Notes under the pieces: model-generated
Told to the model about the DNA's origin: nothing
Seen by the model: only the letters and a program-made list of their open reading frames with translations
Database searches by the model: none
Translations under genes and position numbers: made by a program
Part shown: positions 27,107-36,084 of the stretch, one piece after another
Position numbering within the stretch: position 1 is the stretch's first letter
Layout: the number at the start of each line of letters is the position of its first letter
DNA from: Pseudomonadota bacterium
GTDB lineage: Bacteria > Myxococcota_A > Polyangia > Fen-1088
NCBI GenBank assembly: GCA_017881315.1
Contig: JADGRB010000012.1
Coordinates: 1-40,731 of the forward strand
Length of the DNA stretch: 40,731 nt
Reading direction: 5' to 3'

Positions 27107-28474
27107 ATGTCCAACGAGAAAGCCACTTTACTCAGAAGGCTGGCGCGCGGAATCGAGAAGGTCGTCGGCTCCGACGTGCATGAGGCCGAATGGCGTCTGG
27201 TCCTGGTCCTCTTCGCCAATCTCTTCCTCCTGCTGGCCGCCTATTACATCCTGAAGGTCATCCGCGAGCCCCTGATCCTGCTCGGCGGAGGCGCCGTGCG
27301 CCGGAGCTACGCGCGCGGGACCCAGGCCGGCCTGTTGGTCTTGCTCATACCGATCTACAGCTGGTTGGCAAACCGGATCGAGCCGGCGCACTTGGTCAAG
27401 TGGATCATGGTGGTCTTCATCGCCAGCCTGGCGGTGTTCTTTTCGATCGGGCGGCTCGGCGTTCCGATCGGGTTCGCGTTCTTTGTCTGGCTCGGCATCT
27501 TCAGCACCCTGTCCATCGCTCAGTTCTGGTCGCTCGCCAACGACATCATGACGGAGGGCGAGGGGAAGCGACTCTTCCCGCTGGTGGCCGTCGGCGGATC
27601 GGCCGGCGGAATCCTGGGCGCCCAGTTCGTGGCGCACGCCCTGGACCGGTTCAGCCCAAATCAAATGATGCTGGTCGCGGCCGGCCTGCTGGTGGTCTGC
27701 CTGGCCCTCACGCACGCCAGCCACAACGCCGGCATCGGTCACCGGATCCGGGTTCCCGATGGACCGCCCCAGGCGCGAGACCTGCGCAGCGGGTTCACGC
27801 TGGTCTTACAGGATCGATACCTGCTGCTCATCGGCCTGTCGGTCATTGCCGTGAACCTGATCACGGCCACCGGCGATTTCCTGTTGGCGCAGATGGTGAG
27901 CGCGAGGGCGCACGCCTTGGCGCCCGCTCTGCGCGGCCACTACATCGGGGCCTTCTACGGCAACCTCCAGACCTGGGTGACGGTGCTGAGCGCGGTCGTG
28001 CAAACGGTGCTGGTCGGGCGCGTCTTCAAGGCGGTAGGCGTCGGGGGCGCGCTCTTCTTCATGCCGCTGGTCGTCGTCACGGGCTACGGTGCGCTCGTCC
28101 TGGCGCCGGTGCTGGCGACGATGGTCGTGGTCAAGGTGGTCGAGGGCACGACCGACTACTCGCTTCAGAACACCCTCCAGCAGGCGCTCTTCCTGCCCAC
28201 CTCGCGCGACGCGAAGTACAAGGCCAAATCCGCGATCGACACCGTCTCCAAACGACTCGGCGATCTCGGTTCTACGGCGCTCATCTTCTTCGGGACCTTG
28301 GCCGGCTTCAGCAAGCTGGGCTTCGCCGCGGCCAACGTCGTGGCCGGCCTCCTCTGGATCTGGATGTGCATCTACGTACGGCGTCGCCAGCTCGCGCTGG
28401 TTGCCGCCGCGACGGACGCTGAGCGGCCAACCGAAGCGGATTCGGGCGCTCCGGCCCTTTCGTCGGTGGTTTGA
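27107..28474 (+). CDS. Npt1/Npt2 (Tlc-like) nucleotide translocase / MFS-like homolog, second copy
   Basis: LAAYYILKVIREPLILLGGGAVRRSYARGTQAGLLVLLIPIYSWL...; aligns end to end with 20870..22237. Confidence 0.7.
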   Translation: MSNEKATLLRRLARGIEKVVGSDVHEAEWRLVLVLFANLFLLLAAYYILKVIREPLILLGGGAVRRSYARGTQAGLLVLLIPIYSWLANRIEPAHLVKWIMVVFIASLAVFFSIGRLGVPIGFAFFVWLGIFSTLSIAQFWSLANDIMTEGEGKRLFPLVAVGGSAGGILGAQFVAHALDRFSPNQMMLVAAGLLVVCLALTHASHNAGIGHRIRVPDGPPQARDLRSGFTLVLQDRYLLLIGLSVIAVNLITATGDFLLAQMVSARAHALAPALRGHYIGAFYGNLQTWVTVLSAVVQTVLVGRVFKAVGVGGALFFMPLVVVTGYGALVLAPVLATMVVVKVVEGTTDYSLQNTLQQALFLPTSRDAKYKAKSAIDTVSKRLGDLGSTALIFFGTLAGFSKLGFAAANVVAGLLWIWMCIYVRRRQLALVAAATDAERPTEADSGAPALSSVV

Positions 28475-28495
28475 GCCGCCACCCTGGCCCGGGAC

Positions 28496-28541
28496 GCGCA
28501 AGGTTTGCGCCGGCTCCAATTGTCGGTGTCGATTCTTGCGT
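28496..28541. promoter_or_regulatory. paired UAS: perfect palindrome GCGCAAGGTTTGCGC (28496) and half-site TGTCGATTCTTGCGT (28527), 31 bp apart
   Basis: First site is a perfect 6-3-6 dyad. Confidence 0.6.
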
Positions 28542-28582
28542 CCGGCGCGCCAGAGTCACGAAGGTCTCGCCCGGCAGAAGGA

Positions 28583-28599
28583 GGGCACGGCTCTTGCGA
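28583..28599 (+). promoter_or_regulatory. sigma-54 type promoter (GGGCACGGCTCTTGCGA)
   Basis: GGGCACG-N4-CTTGC, GG-N10-GC. Confidence 0.75.
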
Positions 28600-28644
28600 G
28601 AAGGTTTTGAGAAATGGGTCGCTATCCCTGACATCGAGACGGAG

Positions 28645-30363
28645 ATGAGGCACATCGGATTCGGCAAGGCTGGAATCGCAGGAACGGCGCTGTTGGTGCT
28701 CGCGGGGGCCGGCCTGGCGTTCGCCGGGCCGGGAATGATCCGCTGGTTCGTCGATCGTCCCATCGCCTGGAACGAACACGACGACGCCAACGTGCCCGCT
28801 CTGCCGGAAGCCAATCACTTGCAAGAGGTTCACGCCACCCTGACGATTCGGGACAACCTCGCCAACGAGGCGGATCGGATTCTGGCTGCCGAGGGACCTC
28901 TGCCGGCTGAGGACGTGAACGCGGTCGATGAGGTTCCCTGCTCCACCTGGTATTGCGCGCGCAATCACCTCCACCCCATGAGCCTCGAGGAGATTGCGAC
29001 AGGCCCGCCCGGGAGCGCGCCCACACCGCCGTTCACCATCGTCAAGGGGAAGGACGAGGGCGCGGCTTCCGGCTTCCAGGTGGTGGACGCCAAGGGCAAG
29101 AAGTTCATGCTCAAGCTCGATCCGCGCGGGCACCTGGGCCTGCAATCGGGCGCCGAGATGATCGGCTATCGGTTGTTTCATGCCGCCGGATACAACGTCC
29201 CGGGCGCCTTTCTGGTCGACATCGACCGCGCGGACTTGAGGCTCGACCCGCACGCGACCTTCAAGCTCCTCGACATCGAAAAGCGCCCGCTGACCGAGGC
29301 GCGGGTCGCGACTCAGCTCTCAGGCGTGGCCCAATTGCCCGGCGGGCGCCTCCGAACGGTCGAGGTCCCCTGGCTCCGCGGCCAGGTTCTTGGCTCGTTC
29401 GACATGCTGGGTGTGCGGCCGGGGGATCCAAACGATCGTATTCCCCACGAGCGCCGTCGGTCGTTGCGCGCGAGCTGGGTGTTGTTCGCCTGGCTCTCGG
29501 TGCTCGATGCCGGTTCGATCAACACGCTCGACACCTACGTCGAAGAAGGTGGACGGCACTTCATCCGACATTACTTCTTTGATTTCGGCTGTTCCTTCGG
29601 ATCCGCGACCGCGTACGCGCAAGGGCCGCAGCAAGACGGCGAGTTTCTGATCGAGGTTGGTCGCTCCCTGGCCGCGCTATTTTCGTTCGGCCTCTATCAG
29701 CGGCCGTTTCAGGCGCGGGAAGAGCGCCAGACCTGGCAGACTCTCGACGCCGAGCATCCGGCCGTCGGCTACTTCCCGGCCGAGGACTTCGATCCCGACA
29801 GCTACCGCGGCAATCGACGGGTTCCCGCCCACATGCGGATCACCGCAGGCGACGCCTATTGGGGCGCCAAGGTCGTGACCGCATTTACCGACGGACAGGT
29901 TCACGCGGTGGTGGCCACCGCACGGTATTCGGAGTCCGACGGCGCCTACGTGGAACATGCCTTGCGGGTGAGGCGGGATATCCTGGGCCGACGTTACCTT
30001 CGCGCGGTGGCGGCGATCGAAAGCCCGGGCATGTCGCCCGACGGCTCGCAGGTCTGTTTCGACGATCTGGCGATCGATCGCGGATACGCGGGGGTGCTCG
30101 AGGCTCGGTATCTGGTCGAGGTCAGCGACGGTCACGGCGTTCGGGTGGCCGGTTACCAGCAGGCCGCTGCGGGCTCACATGCGTGCGTTCCCATCGGTGG
30201 TGTCGGGGCGGGTACCGGATACCGGGTGGTCAGTATCCGAGAACAGCTCGCGGGGGGAGCCGGCCACCCCGACACCCCGATCGGCAAGCCCGCACGAATT
30301 CACCTGCGCTGGCGGGCCGGGGAACGTCGATTCGTGGTCGTCGGTCTCGAGCGTGACGAATGA
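28645..30363 (+). CDS. exported protein with atypical kinase-like fold signature
   Basis: N-terminal signal anchor; KKFMLKLDP (Lys), VLDAGSINTLD (D-x4-N, catalytic-loop-like), HYFFDFG (DFG-like) in correct order. Confidence 0.6.
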   Translation: MRHIGFGKAGIAGTALLVLAGAGLAFAGPGMIRWFVDRPIAWNEHDDANVPALPEANHLQEVHATLTIRDNLANEADRILAAEGPLPAEDVNAVDEVPCSTWYCARNHLHPMSLEEIATGPPGSAPTPPFTIVKGKDEGAASGFQVVDAKGKKFMLKLDPRGHLGLQSGAEMIGYRLFHAAGYNVPGAFLVDIDRADLRLDPHATFKLLDIEKRPLTEARVATQLSGVAQLPGGRLRTVEVPWLRGQVLGSFDMLGVRPGDPNDRIPHERRRSLRASWVLFAWLSVLDAGSINTLDTYVEEGGRHFIRHYFFDFGCSFGSATAYAQGPQQDGEFLIEVGRSLAALFSFGLYQRPFQAREERQTWQTLDAEHPAVGYFPAEDFDPDSYRGNRRVPAHMRITAGDAYWGAKVVTAFTDGQVHAVVATARYSESDGAYVEHALRVRRDILGRRYLRAVAAIESPGMSPDGSQVCFDDLAIDRGYAGVLEARYLVEVSDGHGVRVAGYQQAAAGSHACVPIGGVGAGTGYRVVSIREQLAGGAGHPDTPIGKPARIHLRWRAGERRFVVVGLERDE

Positions 30364-31793
30364 GGTCCCGATCTCTGCGGGCGATGCTCTTGGCCGGCCT
30401 GTGCGCTCTGCCCGAGATCGTGCACGCCGAGCCGACTCCCGGAGACGCGACGGCTTCGGTCCAGGTCGCAGCCGATCCGCCGCCCTGCACGGGCCCGGCC
30501 TCCGATCGCGCGCCCGATCCCCGCTGCGATGAGACCTTGGACGGGCGCGTGACGGCTGGCCCGTCGGCGGATCTGGCCGTGCAGCGGGCGGCGCTGGCGG
30601 TTCCCAGGCTCGTTGTACGCGGACTCTTCTGGCCCGTCGTCGAGACCACCGACGTGGTCGAGCACAACCACCTCATTGACTGGATGCACGTGCTCCTCAC
30701 GACCGACGACGGGCTCGTCGGCGTGCGGCCGGTGATCAACTACTCGACCAGTTTCCTTCCCTCGGGTGGAGCGCGTTTCTTCTATCGGCGCCTACCCGGT
30801 CCCGGCAGCGAGGTCGCCGGGCTGTTCGAGACGGCCGGCCCGGCCGTCATGCTCGGCCGGCTGGAGCTGCGTAGCCCCACCCGCATAGGATTGGTCCTGT
30901 CGGGGATTTTGGATCGGCGCGACGATCGTCTGTTTGCCGGAAATGGGCCGAACAGCATGGCGGACTTGCTCGCGGCGGGACAAGGACTCGCGCGTTATGG
31001 CTCCGACAACTTCGCGGCCCAGCTGCGCTGGTCCCGACCTTTGCCTGGCAAGTTGATCGCCCACGCGCAGGGCGATCTGCAATGGCGGGACTACACCGCC
31101 GCGGACGTGCACAGTGGCTCGTCGGTAGCCGAGCTCTATGGCCTGCCGGCCGACACCTGCGCGGCGCAAGGGATGGCGGCGCCGTGTGTCGACGAGCGCC
31201 AGCTGCCGGGTTTCGAGCGCGGCATGCGAATCGTCCACGAGGGGGGCGGGCTCGGGATCGGGCTTCGTGACTTGGGACGCGAAGGGGCGGGCGCCAGCCT
31301 GATCGTCGACGGAACCTTCGCGGAGGGCTTCGCCGGAGATCCGAGCCGCCACCTCACGCTCTCGGCGGAGACGGTTCTCGCCGTCGGGACTTCCAATCGT
31401 GCGTTCCTCTTGCGGGGCCGCGCCGCCATGGTGGAACGCCTCGGCGACGCGCCGGTGCCGTTCGAGGAGCTGATTTCGCCTTCGGGCGCGGCCGGCATGC
31501 GGGGATTTCCTGAGGGACGGTTCCGCGGGGAGAGCGGCCTCGTCGGTACCGCGGAGTACCGCTGGTACGTCGCGTCCTACCTGGACGCGTCGGTATTCAC
31601 GGACCTGGGGACCGTCGCGGGGCGGCAGTTCGCGGGGATTGCCTGGGACCGTTGGTTCCCCACCTTCGGGATCGGTTTCCGCCGGTTCATGACGGAGGGC
31701 CCGTACTGGGAGGCAAAGGTTCTGGATGGTATCCAGCTCGCCTACGCGCCCGACAACGGGTTCCGGATCCTGCTCTCGATGGCCGGCTTCTGA
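30360..31793 (+). CDS. Omp85/BamA-type surface-antigen outer-membrane barrel protein
   Basis: Signal peptide; GAAGMRGFPEGRFRGESGLVGTAEYRWYV (RGF motif region), terminal aromatic ...LLSMAGF; 4-nt overlap with the upstream gene. Confidence 0.75.
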   Translation: MRSRSLRAMLLAGLCALPEIVHAEPTPGDATASVQVAADPPPCTGPASDRAPDPRCDETLDGRVTAGPSADLAVQRAALAVPRLVVRGLFWPVVETTDVVEHNHLIDWMHVLLTTDDGLVGVRPVINYSTSFLPSGGARFFYRRLPGPGSEVAGLFETAGPAVMLGRLELRSPTRIGLVLSGILDRRDDRLFAGNGPNSMADLLAAGQGLARYGSDNFAAQLRWSRPLPGKLIAHAQGDLQWRDYTAADVHSGSSVAELYGLPADTCAAQGMAAPCVDERQLPGFERGMRIVHEGGGLGIGLRDLGREGAGASLIVDGTFAEGFAGDPSRHLTLSAETVLAVGTSNRAFLLRGRAAMVERLGDAPVPFEELISPSGAAGMRGFPEGRFRGESGLVGTAEYRWYVASYLDASVFTDLGTVAGRQFAGIAWDRWFPTFGIGFRRFMTEGPYWEAKVLDGIQLAYAPDNGFRILLSMAGF

Positions 31794-31799
31794 CCGCCG

Positions 31800-33065
31800 T
31801 TACGGTTCGCCGGAGCCGAACGGGGAGGTGGGCGCCGGGACCCGACAGCTCGCGGGCTCACGATCGGTGACCACCACCTGTCCGGCGCCGAGTCCCGGCG
31901 CGCGCACCTCTACGACGTCGGTCTCGGTGACGCCAACGTCAACGGCGCGCGCCGTCGGTTGCCCTTGGTCGTTGGAGAGCCAAAGCAATTTCCCCTCGAA
32001 CCCGGCAGGTTCGCCTGCGCCGAACGAGGCGGACCGGACGGCGATCGCGGGAACCTGGAGCGCATCCAGCGAGGTGTGCGCGGGCAGATCGACGGTCGTC
32101 GATGCGCCGGGCGCCAGGGTCCCCTCGCGATTGGGGACGGCGAGCACGACGGTATAGCGGCCCGGGCTGCGCACCGCCCCCTCGACTGGAACGATCTGAC
32201 GGACGAAGGCCGAGAACTCTTGGTGTCCATGCCCGGGGGTGGTGAAGGTGACGGTGCCGGGCTGGATGCCGCTCGCGTATTCTTCGTCGATTTCGACTTC
32301 CATCTTCAGCTCGCTCGGATCGGATCCGATCACGAACAGGGGCGGTGCGGGCGGACTGGCGGGGATGGATTCGCCCGCCTCGATGGTCCGAGACAGGACC
32401 ACGCCGGCCATGGGCGCTCGGATGGTTCGGGCCGCGAGCAGGCTCCTCGCCAGGCCCAGCGAAGCCCGCTGTCTCGCGATCTGCGAGGTCGCGTGCAGGA
32501 GCTCGAGCTGGGCCTCGCCGGCTGCCCCTTCGAGCAGATCGTCGGGCGAAAGATCCTGCGGCAGTTGTCCCTGGGCGCGGAGCGATCCGATGGTCTCGTC
32601 CAACTGTCGTTCGGCGCGAAGGCCGAGCAACTCGGCGGAGGTGAGCTGCGCTTCGGCCCCGCTCACGGCCGTTCGCTGTTCGACCGCCTCGAGGCGGGCC
32701 AGGATCTGCCCCGCCTTCACGCTGTCGCCAGGCTTCGCCGCAACGGCGACGACCCGTCCCGGCTGTCCGGATCCGACGCGAACCGTGCTCCCGGGAAGCA
32801 GGCGTCCGCGCGCGCGCAAGAGCCCGCTGACCGTCCCATGGGTCACGACCGCGGTCTGGCAGGCGCGAACGGTGGCGACGGCACGCAGGTGCGCTCCGCG
32901 GATCAGGAATCCGGCGGTCAAGCCGGCGGCGGTCAGGGTCAGGGCCGCAACCGCGCGCCAGGGCGAGCTGCGCGGGAGCCGCGGAGGCGATCCCCTCAGC
33001 GGGGGCAATGACTTCAAGACCGATGACGATTTCTGGGACACCGCGTGAGCGCGATTGGTTTCCAT
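31800..33065 (-). CDS. HlyD-like periplasmic adaptor (orphan)
   Basis: TVRVGSGQPGRVVAVAAKPGDSVKAGQILARLEAVEQR...TIRAPMAGVVLSRTIEAGESIPASPPAPPLFVIG; start 33065 or 33080. Confidence 0.85.
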   Translation of the reverse strand: METNRAHAVSQKSSSVLKSLPPLRGSPPRLPRSSPWRAVAALTLTAAGLTAGFLIRGAHLRAVATVRACQTAVVTHGTVSGLLRARGRLLPGSTVRVGSGQPGRVVAVAAKPGDSVKAGQILARLEAVEQRTAVSGAEAQLTSAELLGLRAERQLDETIGSLRAQGQLPQDLSPDDLLEGAAGEAQLELLHATSQIARQRASLGLARSLLAARTIRAPMAGVVLSRTIEAGESIPASPPAPPLFVIGSDPSELKMEVEIDEEYASGIQPGTVTFTTPGHGHQEFSAFVRQIVPVEGAVRSPGRYTVVLAVPNREGTLAPGASTTVDLPAHTSLDALQVPAIAVRSASFGAGEPAGFEGKLLWLSNDQGQPTARAVDVGVTETDVVEVRAPGLGAGQVVVTDREPASCRVPAPTSPFGSGEP

Positions 33066-33180
33066 ACCCTCACAGGCCATCACGAACCGTGCCGGCCGGG
33101 CGGCATATATCGTTGCGCCCGTTCGATCCCGTTCGTTTTCTGGAATCGACTGCTCAACGCCCGCGTCGCCCAAACAAACG

Positions 33181-33225
33181 ACGCAAGACTTGCGTTGATT
33201 GCGCCAAGCAGCGCATTCGTTGCGC
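33181..33225. promoter_or_regulatory. paired UAS: perfect palindrome ACGCAAGACTTGCGT (33181) and GCGCATTCGTTGCGC (33211), 30 bp apart
   Basis: Two strong dyads with exact 30-bp spacing between divergent genes. Confidence 0.7.
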
Positions 33226-33318
33226 CGTGGCCTGCGCGACGGAATATCGCGTCGCGAATCGCATCGCGCTCGACGGAATTCGGCTTGTCGTCGACCGGCG
33301 GGTGCGCACGTAGGTCAC

Positions 33319-34287
33319 ATGCGAAGCCCCACGACGCTGATCCTCTCCGCGGTCGCGACCGCCGCTCTCGCGGCCGGCGGCTGCAGCCCCAACAACTCCG
33401 GCAGCACGCAGGTGGCCTGTCGCCCGCTCACCGCTACCGCGGCCACGCGACCGGCAGCCTTTACCGGCACCGTGTTCACGGTGGTCATGGAGAATCACGG
33501 TCGCGGCGAGATCATCGGCAACGCCGCGGCCCCTTTCATCAACGGGCTCGTCGCGCAGGGGGCCGAGGCGGCCGGCTATCACGATTCCTACGTTCATCCG
33601 AGCGAGCCGAACTACCTCTGGATGGTGGCCGGCGAGAACTTCGGGATCTTGAACGATGACGATCCGAACTCGGGCAACACCCAGAGCTCGCAGTCTCACC
33701 TGGCCGATCAGATCGAGAACGCCGGGCTGACCTGGAAGGCCTACCAGGAGAGCATGGGAAGCCCGTGCGGTTTGAGCTCGCACGGAGGCTACGCCGCCAA
33801 ACACAATCCGTTCGTCTACTTCAGCGACATCAACGGCTGGGACGGAACGGCCTTCCAGCCTTCCGCGCGCTGCACGGATCACGTGGTGGACTATTCCCAG
33901 CTCGACGCGGATCTGGCGGCAGGGCAAGTGCCGGACTACGTCTTCATCACCCCCGACTTGGACAACGACATGCACGACGGCTCGGTCGCCCAGGGAGATG
34001 CCTGGCTCGCCGCCCAGGTCCCCAAGATCCTGGGCTCCGATCGCTTCAAGAATGGAGGGGTGCTGTTCCTCCTGTGGGACGAGGGGAGCAGCAACGGCGA
34101 CGATCCCCCCTTCATCGTGATGTCACCGAACGCGAAGGTCGGCTTCGTCTCTCAGACCGACTACGACACGAGCGCGTTCCTGAAGACCGTGGAGACGATG
34201 CTCGGCGTCGAGACGTTGCCTTGCAACGCCCAGCCCGACGCGGTGCCGACGATGACCGATCTTTTCGCGGTGCCGCTGGCGCCGTAA
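33319..34287 (+). CDS. lipoprotein phosphoesterase (PLC/acid phosphatase-like)
   Basis: Lipobox LAAGGC; VFTVVMENHGRGEIIGNAAAPFINGL..., YHDSYVHPSEPNYLWMVAG, WDEGSSNGDDPPFIVMSP. Confidence 0.85.
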   Translation: MRSPTTLILSAVATAALAAGGCSPNNSGSTQVACRPLTATAATRPAAFTGTVFTVVMENHGRGEIIGNAAAPFINGLVAQGAEAAGYHDSYVHPSEPNYLWMVAGENFGILNDDDPNSGNTQSSQSHLADQIENAGLTWKAYQESMGSPCGLSSHGGYAAKHNPFVYFSDINGWDGTAFQPSARCTDHVVDYSQLDADLAAGQVPDYVFITPDLDNDMHDGSVAQGDAWLAAQVPKILGSDRFKNGGVLFLLWDEGSSNGDDPPFIVMSPNAKVGFVSQTDYDTSAFLKTVETMLGVETLPCNAQPDAVPTMTDLFAVPLAP

Positions 34288-34299
34288 CCAGCCAGACCC

Positions 34300-34321
34300 G
34301 TGCGCGCCCGCCTGCGCGCAC
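34300..34321. other. GC-rich inverted repeat GTGCGCGC-CCGCCT-GCGCGCAC between phosphoesterase and pstS
   Basis: Perfect 8-bp stem, 6-nt loop, no U-tract. Confidence 0.55.
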
Positions 34322-34345
34322 GCCGCTTGCATAGCCTGAAAGCAA

Positions 34346-35149
34346 ATGATCAGGCTGAGGGTCTTGGCGGTCGCGGTCGCGCTGCAGCTGGTCGCAGTGG
34401 GGTGTGGCCGCGCCGCCAGGAGGGGTCTCACGCTGGCGGGTTCCACGTCGCTGCAACCGTTCGCAGAGAAATGGGCCGATGCTTACCAGGCGCGGCACCC
34501 GGGCCTGCCCATCTACGTGCAGGGCGGGGGCTCGACGGCCGGCGTCGAGGCAGCCCTGTCGGGCGCGGCCGAGATTGGGATGGCGTCTCGCCTTCTCGTT
34601 CCGGTTGAAAGCGCCCGCCTCATGGCCATCCCCGTGGCCCGCGATGGCATCGCCGTCGTCGTCAATCCGACAAATCCGGTGAGGGATCTCCGGCTCGATC
34701 AAGTGCGCGCGATCTACGCGGGCCAGATCCGAAACTGGCGCTTCGTCGGCGGCCGGAACGCGTCGATCGCCGTGATCACGCGTGAGGAGGGCTCCGGGAC
34801 CCGCAGCGCGTTCGAGGCGATGGTCACCGACCCCCTGCGGATCGCGGCGTCTGCGCTGGTCCAGGATTCGACCGGCGCGGTGCGACAGATGGTAGCCAGC
34901 GATCCGGCGGCCATCGGCTATGTGTCCTTCGGGCTGGTCGACGCATCCGTCAAGGCGTTGAGCCTTCGCGGCGTCGAACCGAACGAGCTCAACATCGACG
35001 CGGGAACCTATCCACTGGTTCGCCCATTTCTCTTCGTCGTCACACCCGCGCGATTGAAAGGAGTGCCGAGAGACTTCATCGACTGGATCGTCGGACCGGA
35101 GGGGCGTGAGCTCACGCGCCGCGAGGGCTTGTTACCGCCGCGTGCTTGA
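34346..35149 (+). CDS. pstS: phosphate ABC transporter substrate-binding protein
   Basis: LAGSTSLQPFAEKWADAYQARHPGLPIYVQGGGSTAGVEAALSGAAEIGMASR...REEGSGTRSAFEAM. Confidence 0.93.
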   Translation: MIRLRVLAVAVALQLVAVGCGRAARRGLTLAGSTSLQPFAEKWADAYQARHPGLPIYVQGGGSTAGVEAALSGAAEIGMASRLLVPVESARLMAIPVARDGIAVVVNPTNPVRDLRLDQVRAIYAGQIRNWRFVGGRNASIAVITREEGSGTRSAFEAMVTDPLRIAASALVQDSTGAVRQMVASDPAAIGYVSFGLVDASVKALSLRGVEPNELNIDAGTYPLVRPFLFVVTPARLKGVPRDFIDWIVGPEGRELTRREGLLPPRA

Positions 35150-36084
35150 GGCCTTCGATGCGTCTACCGGACAAAGTCGTCGAGCGCGCGCTTCTGTTGC
35201 TGGCGCTCAGCAGCGTGGCTGTTCTGGCGTCGATCGCCTTCTTCATCGTTCGCGAGGGGGCGCCGCTCATCTACCGGGTCGGCCTCTCGAACTTCTTCTC
35301 CACCGACTGGCACCCGACCGCTGGCCGGTTCGGGATCCTGTTCATGCTGGTGGGGTCGCTGGCGGTGACGGTCGGCGCGTTGGCCCTGGGTGTCCCCCTC
35401 GGGATCTCATGCGCCATCGTGCTCGGCGAGATGGCGCCGCCGCGCGCCCGCCGAATTCTCAAGCCGGCCATCGAGATCCTGGCCGGCATTCCGTCCGTGG
35501 TCTATGGCTTCATGGGGATCGTGGTCGTGCTGCCCTGGATCCGAGAGCACCTCGGTGGCCCGGGAGCTTCCGGCCTGGCCGCGGCGGTGATCCTCGGCAT
35601 CATGATCCTGCCCACGATCATCGCCATCTCGCTGGACGCGCTGGAGGCTGTCCCGATGTCCTACCGCGACGGCTCACTGGCCATGGGCGCGACCGAATGG
35701 CAAACCGTCCGGCGCGTCGTCCTTCCCGCCGCGCGTTCGGGGATCGTGGCCGCGGTGATTCTCGGGACCGGCCGCGCGGTCGGGGAGACCATGGCGGTCG
35801 TCATGGTGGCCGGAAACGCCGTCCAGTTGCCACATTCGCCGCTCGATCCCTTGCGGACGCTCACGGCGAATCTGGCGCTCGAGATGGGATACGCGACGGG
35901 CGATCACCGAGCGGCGCTCTTCGCGACCGGGATTGTGCTGTTCCTGATCGTCCTGTCGCTCAACGGCGCGGCTGGACTGGCACGCCGCCGCCGCCGCCCG
36001 AGGCCTCGTCCGCGGCGAACCGCCTCGGTGGCGGGTGTACCCGCCAGCGAGCGGATCCCCCCGAGCCCGGTGTCCGACCCATGA
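35146..36084 (+). CDS. pstC: phosphate ABC transporter permease PstC
   Basis: LKPAIEILAGIPSVVYGFMGIVVV...GATEWQTVRRVVLPAARSGIVAAVILGTGRAVGETMAV. Confidence 0.95.
   Translation: MRPSMRLPDKVVERALLLLALSSVAVLASIAFFIVREGAPLIYRVGLSNFFSTDWHPTAGRFGILFMLVGSLAVTVGALALGVPLGISCAIVLGEMAPPRARRILKPAIEILAGIPSVVYGFMGIVVVLPWIREHLGGPGASGLAAAVILGIMILPTIIAISLDALEAVPMSYRDGSLAMGATEWQTVRRVVLPAARSGIVAAVILGTGRAVGETMAVVMVAGNAVQLPHSPLDPLRTLTANLALEMGYATGDHRAALFATGIVLFLIVLSLNGAAGLARRRRRPRPRPRRTASVAGVPASERIPPSPVSDP

Noticed and set aside
27190-28422. 410-aa plus-strand ORF in another frame of the second Npt gene
   Set aside because: Alternative-frame artefact; Arg/Pro/Gly-rich with no features.
33115-33131. Minus-strand CGGGATCGAACGGGCGC as a sigma-54 promoter for the HlyD gene
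   Set aside because: Correct GG-N10-GC spacing but poor -24 and -12 flanks; not listed as a feature.
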